DNA of 64,000 bases, taken from contig CM059586.1 in NCBI GenBank assembly GCA_030407085.1, positions 36,071,501 through 36,135,500 of the forward strand, read 5' to 3'. The stretch comes from Trichopria drosophilae. Taxonomy: Eukaryota > Arthropoda > Insecta > Hymenoptera > Diapriidae. Positions 58,905 through 64,000 of the stretch are shown here, in pieces (within the stretch, counting starts at the first letter, position 1; each line of letters opens with the position of its first letter). The translations under genes and the position numbers were made by a program. The notes below the pieces were generated by a model. It saw only the letters and a program-made list of their open reading frames with translations, searched no databases and was not told the DNA's origin.

Positions 58905-59070
58905 ATGATTCATCAATTATGGAAAGTGGAAATAAACTATACACCCGAGCATCATCCTGAACTATTTGGGAGAGACAAAGACCGAGAATGAAACTAGTCA
59001 CGTAATTTTTCCATTCTTCTTTAATTATTTATTGTTATGAAACTCCTTTAGTCGTTATAACTATCATACG
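58905..59070 (+). repeat. Dispersed ~160-bp repeat, copy 2
   Basis: Same order of blocks as 52770-52935: 'gtggaaataaactatacac', 'gagcatcatcctgaac', 'gacaaagaccgagaatgaaa' and 'gtcacgtaa'. The intervening sequence has diverged. Confidence 0.7.
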
Positions 59071-59671
59071 AATTTACCTCATTCCTTTTTTCCTAAACCC
59101 CCCTTGTCTCATTTTCTTTCTCTAATTATTTTATGAAGATATCGCTACTTGCTTTATAGATGATTTTTGTTAGAAATTGTGACTGGGGTTGATAGAATAT
59201 TCTTTTATCAAAGAAAATTCTGCCAAGGAAACAGTTTGTCTAGATTTTTTTCAGCAATATAAACAGCACTGTTAGATTAAAGAATATGAACAGTTCTACT
59301 AAACTACGTTAGTTTATGTTTGTTTTTGTAAGTAACGATTTTTCCTTTAGATAATGTGAAAATAACTTCACTCACTTTTTTTAATACATAATATTCCTCG
59401 GAAATATGGTCAGTATAATATAATCGGGAATTTGGATTATATTTATAAATGATCCACTCAGTCGGATTCTATCAATTTGCTCTGTAATATCCGCATTCTC
59501 GTGAATTCGTGCGCTGACGTTGCACCTTTGTGCAAGTAGAGCCTTGAAAGCTCTTAAAAAGCAGTTAATCTACATTATTTGAAAAGCTCGTTAATTTCAA
59601 CAATTATTATACCTATAAAGTTTTTACGATTATATGAAATTTTCAATGTAAACATCCACTGATCGATTAAC

Positions 59672-60048
59672 TACACAGAAAAAAATTAGTGTTAAAATTG
59701 TTACATCTTAAATTCATCATTAGGTGAGGCTTAATTTCAGCCCAAAATTGCGTTAATATTCTTTAATTCACTCAATATTTAGGCTTAAAGTCTCAGACAA
59801 CAAAACTGAATTTCAGCCGATATTTTGGTTTGAAATAAGATTCGTCTAACTTAGATGCCATAAGCTCGATAAATTTTATTTTAAGCCAAAATATCGTCTA
59901 AAAGTCAGTTTTGCTCTCTGAAAGTAAGATTTTAAGCCAAAACACTGACTGAATTTAAGAAAACTAACGCAATTTCGGGTTTAAATCAAGGCTCACCTGA
60001 TGATGAATTTAAGATGTAACAATTTTAAGATTTATTTGTTTCTGTGTA
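59672..60048. mobile_element. CACAGAAAA-family MITE, copy 3 (59674-60046)
   Basis: The best-preserved copy. 'cacagaaaaaaa' and 'tttctgtg' lie between TA dinucleotides (59672-59673 and 60047-60048). The arms share 'gttacatcttaaattcatca' and 'gatgaatttaagatgtaac', then 'ggtgaggcttaatttcagcc' and 'aaggctcacc'. The interior 'gccaaaatatcgtctaaaag' aligns with copy 2 (5994-6304). Confidence 0.9.
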
Positions 60049-60279
60049 TGAGTAATTCAAACTGATTGGATAATTGTTGCCCAAATACGGAATGGAACTA
60101 TTTACATAATATTTGAAAGTATTGGATTACTTTATGTTATGATACAAAATTTATTGTATTTTTGTCAGAATATTTCACACACTTAATTGTATCCATCGAT
60201 GTTACACATCAGGCATGGAACTAGCGTATTCGATATTAATCGACTAGGCCTTAAATCAGTTTTAAACAATTTTCACCTC

Positions 60280-60690
60280 CATCAGACATCGGGAAGAGGT
60301 CGAGTATACAAAGTCGAGTAATCCATGCAAATCTGCCAAATCGTCGGGTCGTTTACAGAGCTCTCCCTGTGATCTCACCAGAACCCGGCTGCGAGTCGTC
60401 GTCGTCGGGGGATTAAGAGTGCCGCATACTATATTCACCCGTGAATATATTCATTCAAGAGCAGCTTGACACTGACTGTCTGCATTTCTTGTTCCAGCTG
60501 GCGCCTTCTTGATCTACACCTCATCCGCATACAAAATACGTAGGGGGACTGGCTCTTTCTCCCTCTTATTTGTCCGCGGAGAGCCTCTAAATTGATTTCT
60601 TCAATTTTCGCGGACTTATGATCCTGCCTTGACACCCTGGACTGCGTTTGAGTGACAAGTTTCTGCCTGACGTCATCTGCAATAAAAAAT
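60280..60690. other. CpG-rich island 16 with a coding-like minus-strand segment
   Basis: CpG-rich from 60290 to 60660 ('gagtcgtcgtcgtcgggg', 'tgtccgcggagagcc'). It contains the candidate exon described at 60435-60676. Confidence 0.4.
60435..60676 (-). CDS. Candidate internal exon, unidentified protein
   Basis: On the minus strand 'attttttattgcag' (60690-60677) is a good acceptor with a pyrimidine tract. Directly after it one frame stays open for about 80 codons: DVRQKLVTQTQSRVSRQD, then HKSAKIEEINLEALRGQI, then RGRKSQSPYVF, ending at a stop at 60435. The protein is basic and helix-prone and has no domain I know. Two possible donors lie inside: 'cctac' followed by GTATTT (60539) and 'gatgag' followed by GTGTAG (60519). 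A real exon would then end at 60540 or 60520. This combination is the best host-coding signal in the window, but chance cannot be excluded. Confidence 0.4.
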
Positions 60691-61662
60691 AATGTATGTA
60701 ATGAAATGCATGTAGTGACGAATCGAAATATGGTCTTCTATTTATGCAAATGGCAATAAATGTTTCGTTTCAATGAAGATATGTAATTAAGAATGGAGCA
60801 GTGGTCATTTTTGGACATTGAACGTTGGTATGAATGGAATACATTTAAATTTCGGAAGATTTGTCAGACAGTAAACTTTCTTTCATCCTTTTTAACCCTT
60901 AATCTTTGAATTCAATTTAAAGTTAAAAATGGGTAAATTTAAAAGTCGAAAGGTCGCCTAAGAGGTCATTATCGAAAAGTCACTTCCAAAAGACACTGGA
61001 TTAGTCACTTATGAACTTCAGAAGTTCTATATTCTCTAGGGTAATGAGTGTCAATCGTGGTTCGTGGACGTATTTTTCGTTTAATTCGATTAATTGTAAA
61101 TCTTATAAATATTGTTTGGCGAATGTTCCAACTTAGCACTACTGATTATCGTCGGTAGTAGACAGCACCATGCTTCACGTAACCGAAATTCAATCAGCAC
61201 TATATGTATATCCAATAGACTTACCAATTTCGTCCTTTTTTCGTGTATTTATCGCCTACAAAAATGGGCATAAACGGGCGACTAATATACTCCCTTTTGT
61301 CTCCTTTTGTATTACCCTTGACACTTTATGTGAAAAAAGACACATATAGAAAACGACAGTCATTGCACATTGGTTTACGAACATATTTGGACATGATATT
61401 TACGTATATCTTATAACATACCAACAGAATTTAGGCATACATTTAGGTATTATCAGAACTAAGAACCAGAACTCGATGAGTACGTAAACACGCATGCGAC
61501 TTATGCTTATATTTGCGAAAACTAGATGAAATCTCAATATCCGCATATGAAATAGTGTTGTAGTATTAATGTAAATCTAATATTTATGGAGCGAAATATT
61601 TTAAATAAATGAACACTCTTTAAGAAGGCTTGTCCCGACTTCTCTGGATTCCCAGAGTGGCC

Positions 61663-62409
61663 CTGGTTCGGAGCATGACGTTTTGGCGCAGCCGTTTTGG
61701 CGCTTGCCGCTTTGGCGTCAGGAAATTTGGACCCGCCTTTTTGGGGCCAGATATTTTGGCGCCACTGCTTTTGTTAAGTAGCTAGAAGGGTGTCCATAAA
61801 AAAACACGTAACACTTTATCAGGTAATTTTTGGTTTCTACCTCCACATAATACTATGCAGACATCAACCTGAAACTCCTCCCCTCCCCCTCTCTCTCTCT
61901 TTCTGCCTCTGGAATGTTACGAAACACTTGATATATATGTAATAGTTAAAATATTTGAGTAAAGGAGATCTACTATGTGACATTTTGTATTTGTAGGGAC
62001 CGGACTTCATTGCTCACGAAATAATTTGCCGGAGGTAATATCCTCGTCAGAATTTCCCCGGACAATATTTTATTAATTTAGGTATTATTAGGGGTAAGCG
62101 GAGTGCTGACTGAATAAATTTGGTTAGTTTTAGAGTGCACATATGTTCTTAGGCATTATGAGAGATAGGCGAACTTCTGACTGGTTGGTTCGGTTAGATT
62201 CGTGACGTTACCATTTCTCCGCTTCTCCCATATTATTATACGAATTTGTATCTAAAATGATTCTCGCGACAAAAACCAGGGTCTAATAGTCTGGTGCCAA
62301 AACGGCGAAGCGAATATATCCGGCGCCAAAACGGCGTAGCCAATACATCCGGCGCCAAAACTTCTTGACGCCAAAACGGCCGCGCCGAAACATCCTGTTC
62401 CCGGACCAG
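61663..62409. mobile_element. 747-bp element with TTTTGGCGC subterminal repeats
   Basis: The left 'ctggttcggagcatgacg' and the right '..catcctgttcccggaccag' are inverted with small gaps. About five copies of 'ttttggcg(c/t)' follow the left end (61679-61760) and about five 'gcgccaaaac'-type copies precede the right end (62298-62385). Inside, a ~68-bp diverged direct duplication starts at 62084 and 62152 ('taggtattattaggggtaag' / 'taggcattatgagagatagg'). Subterminal repeats of this kind usually bind a transposase. No transposase is encoded and no target duplication could be fixed. Confidence 0.75.
61877..61911. repeat. C/CT-rich simple repeat
   Basis: 'ctcccctccccctctctctc' and adjoining bases form a short pyrimidine tract inside the 61663-62409 element. 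Confidence 0.7.
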
Positions 62410-63170
62410 TTATACCTTAGTATAGTTCGTCCCGGAAGACAAACAAAAGTTATTTTATACGTTCAGTATATACACTAGACTGAATAAAATAAGACTTGAT
62501 TGAAGAGCAATGGTTATCTAATTTTAAGATGTAACAAAAAGAAGTCTTGTACGGTTGAAAAGTGGACTTCTTCAAAAGTCTTGAAAGTGGCCATACGACT
62601 AAAATGTAGTACCGAAAATTAGATATTGTTCTGAATTTTGGGGTTAAATTAAGCCGGTTGAAAATTTTGGATTGTTTTAACTATAATCGAACCTCCGTAT
62701 GCTGAAATAAGTTCATTACACAATAAAATGTACAACCGATAGCACGATGAAATGTTTTATTTTAACGGATGAGATATTTTATAATTACTACGGGGAAAAA
62801 TTTATTAAATACGAAACCAAACTGGTCCAAAAATAGACACGGTCAAATTTATAGGGAAAAGTCGATTTGAGGTATGGGGAAAGAACTGTATAATTTGCAC
62901 ATTTGGTAATGGATGGGCTAAACATTATCTTTTTTTGAATAAAAAATGTATATTTTTATAATTTATTTTTATTATTATTTTTTTTTCACATGGCATTTTT
63001 AACAAAGCTATTCAAGGTCTTATTATCGTTATTTTTAATTGAATAAGTCAGTTTTTCGTTGGTAAAAAACATTGTATCTCGTCAAAATGCAGTGCACAAG
63101 TATTGACTCTTTTAATTAGTATGCGAAAAGATAATGCAGATCTTAACAATAAAGTGAAAAAACGCATGTT
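62410..63170. other. AT-rich stretch, no feature supported
   Basis: No repeat or gene was recognised, only T- and A-runs (around 62930-63000). Confidence 0.4.
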
Positions 63171-63800
63171 TGTAATTCAAGATGACGGCGATGAAACGTG
63201 GAATGCTTGGTAAGTACTCCGATCGATGTATCCTCGAGCGTATCTCTGAAGCATCGCGGGGAGATGAGTTTCTCCTTTCCATTGGCGAACGTTGCGTCCT
63301 CTCATTCTCGTTCTTTTTCGTGTTCGATGCGTACCACGATATAGGCATTTGCCGTAATTCAATTCTGTTGCAAAATTACGCGTACAGAGCGAGTCTTAGT
63401 GTCTCCGGAGAGATGAAACGAGGGCGTAACTACGTTTCTAACTAGATTTCTCGTCTGGATCTTTCGAGACCTAAACTGCTCTAAGGGGCGAGAGCTTGCT
63501 TGCCCCGAAAAATGTCCCCCAGCCCGATTCGATTCCGCGCGTTTACGCTCGAATCGCGACCTGCATGGAATTTGCGTAATCGCTTCGCAGTCCGGTGGAT
63601 TCGCCTCTGAATTCGTACAAAGACGCGCGCATGGAGACGGAAAATAAGACGCGCGGGGCCCCAACAAGCGATACATAAATTCCGCGGATGGGCGAACCTG
63701 AAAAGGATCCTCTCGATCTAGTTTGTCAGCTCTTATTGATTTTTCCTCAAGTGAATTTTCTTTGAGGATAGACACTAAATTACGTCGATGAAATAGATGA
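63170..63800. other. CpG-rich island 17
   Basis: About 600 bp of CpG-rich DNA, densest at 63480-63680 ('cgattccgcgcgtttacgctc', without the final c, 'gacgcgcgcatggag', 'gacgcgcggggcccc'). The longest open frame in the window (minus 63359-63856, 165 codons) lies here together with plus 63182-63445. Both are rich in S, R and P, with no domain, as expected when GC content removes stops. Candidate promoter or exon. Confidence 0.4.
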
Positions 63801-64000
63801 CGGGGATGATGAACGATGGTACTTGGGGAGACAAAAGTGGCTTGTATGTATTTCAAATGAAACAGAAATGTTTATTTTCAAAATATCGATGCTCAGCATC
63901 TGGATTCTGAAATAATAATAACAATAGTAATTCTAATGGCGTCAATAAATATGGTACTTTATAAAGACACTGAAAAACGACTTGGTTGGATAATAAATAA

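Noticed and set aside
63359..63856. 165-codon minus-strand open frame, the longest in the window
   Set aside because: It lies in a CpG-rich patch where stop codons are rare. The residues are rich in S, R and P with no domain, and another frame overlaps on the other strand.

Overview
The window is AT-rich nuclear DNA from a eukaryote, most likely an insect. Supporting signs are TTAGG-type telomere-like repeats (40461-40513), insect-style non-LTR retrotransposon fragments, many TA-flanked MITEs with CACGGAGAAAA or CACAGAAAA ends, and short CpG-dense islands in AT-rich DNA. Hymenoptera is my best guess, from general familiarity only. I see no bacterial operon, rRNA, intact tRNA, CRISPR array or complete protein-coding gene. 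The longest open frame is 165 codons and looks like chance in a GC-richer patch. The window is best read as intergenic or intronic DNA dominated by transposon remnants.

Layout. 1-7.7 kb: AT-rich DNA with a dispersed GGCGGATCC repeat, a 195-bp MITE (3071-3265), a 66-bp TA-flanked palindrome, two copies of a CACAGAAAA MITE family and a degenerate zinc-finger remnant (6302-6604). 7.7-10.3 kb: the most striking structure, a 2.59-kb foldback element with perfect termini, an 8-bp target duplication (acatcgat) and arms built of ~164-bp tandem units that reverse orientation near 8738. 11.6-19.8 kb: further inverted-repeat elements, including two tandem palindromes (15893-16538) and an inverted array of the GGCGGATCC repeat. 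20.3-30 kb: CpG islands, two tRNA-like SINE heads and a GACGTCTT-rich inverted element. 30-43.4 kb: two broken non-LTR reverse transcriptase fragments on opposite strands, a near-complete 687-bp palindrome, a nest of three TA elements (36075-37624), further MITEs and a 566-bp palindrome. 43.4-64 kb: CpG islands, a 194-bp element with a 10-bp target duplication (48560-48753), an 807-bp palindrome, a 2.35-kb long-TIR element carrying a nested element, the third CACAGAAAA copy, and a 747-bp element with TTTTGGCGC subterminal repeats.

The only host-coding candidates are two short minus-strand segments: 32795-32929 (45 codons) and 60435-60676, which follows a good splice acceptor. Neither is identified. 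The CpG islands recur every few kilobases and may be exons, promoters or enhancers, but the sequence alone does not decide.

Functionally, the unifying theme is hairpin-forming DNA. At least ten inverted repeats, with arms from tens of bases to over a kilobase, lie in 64 kb. If transcribed they would fold into long double-stranded RNA. All calls come from reading the sequence by eye. Boundaries are exact where a target duplication is named and approximate elsewhere.
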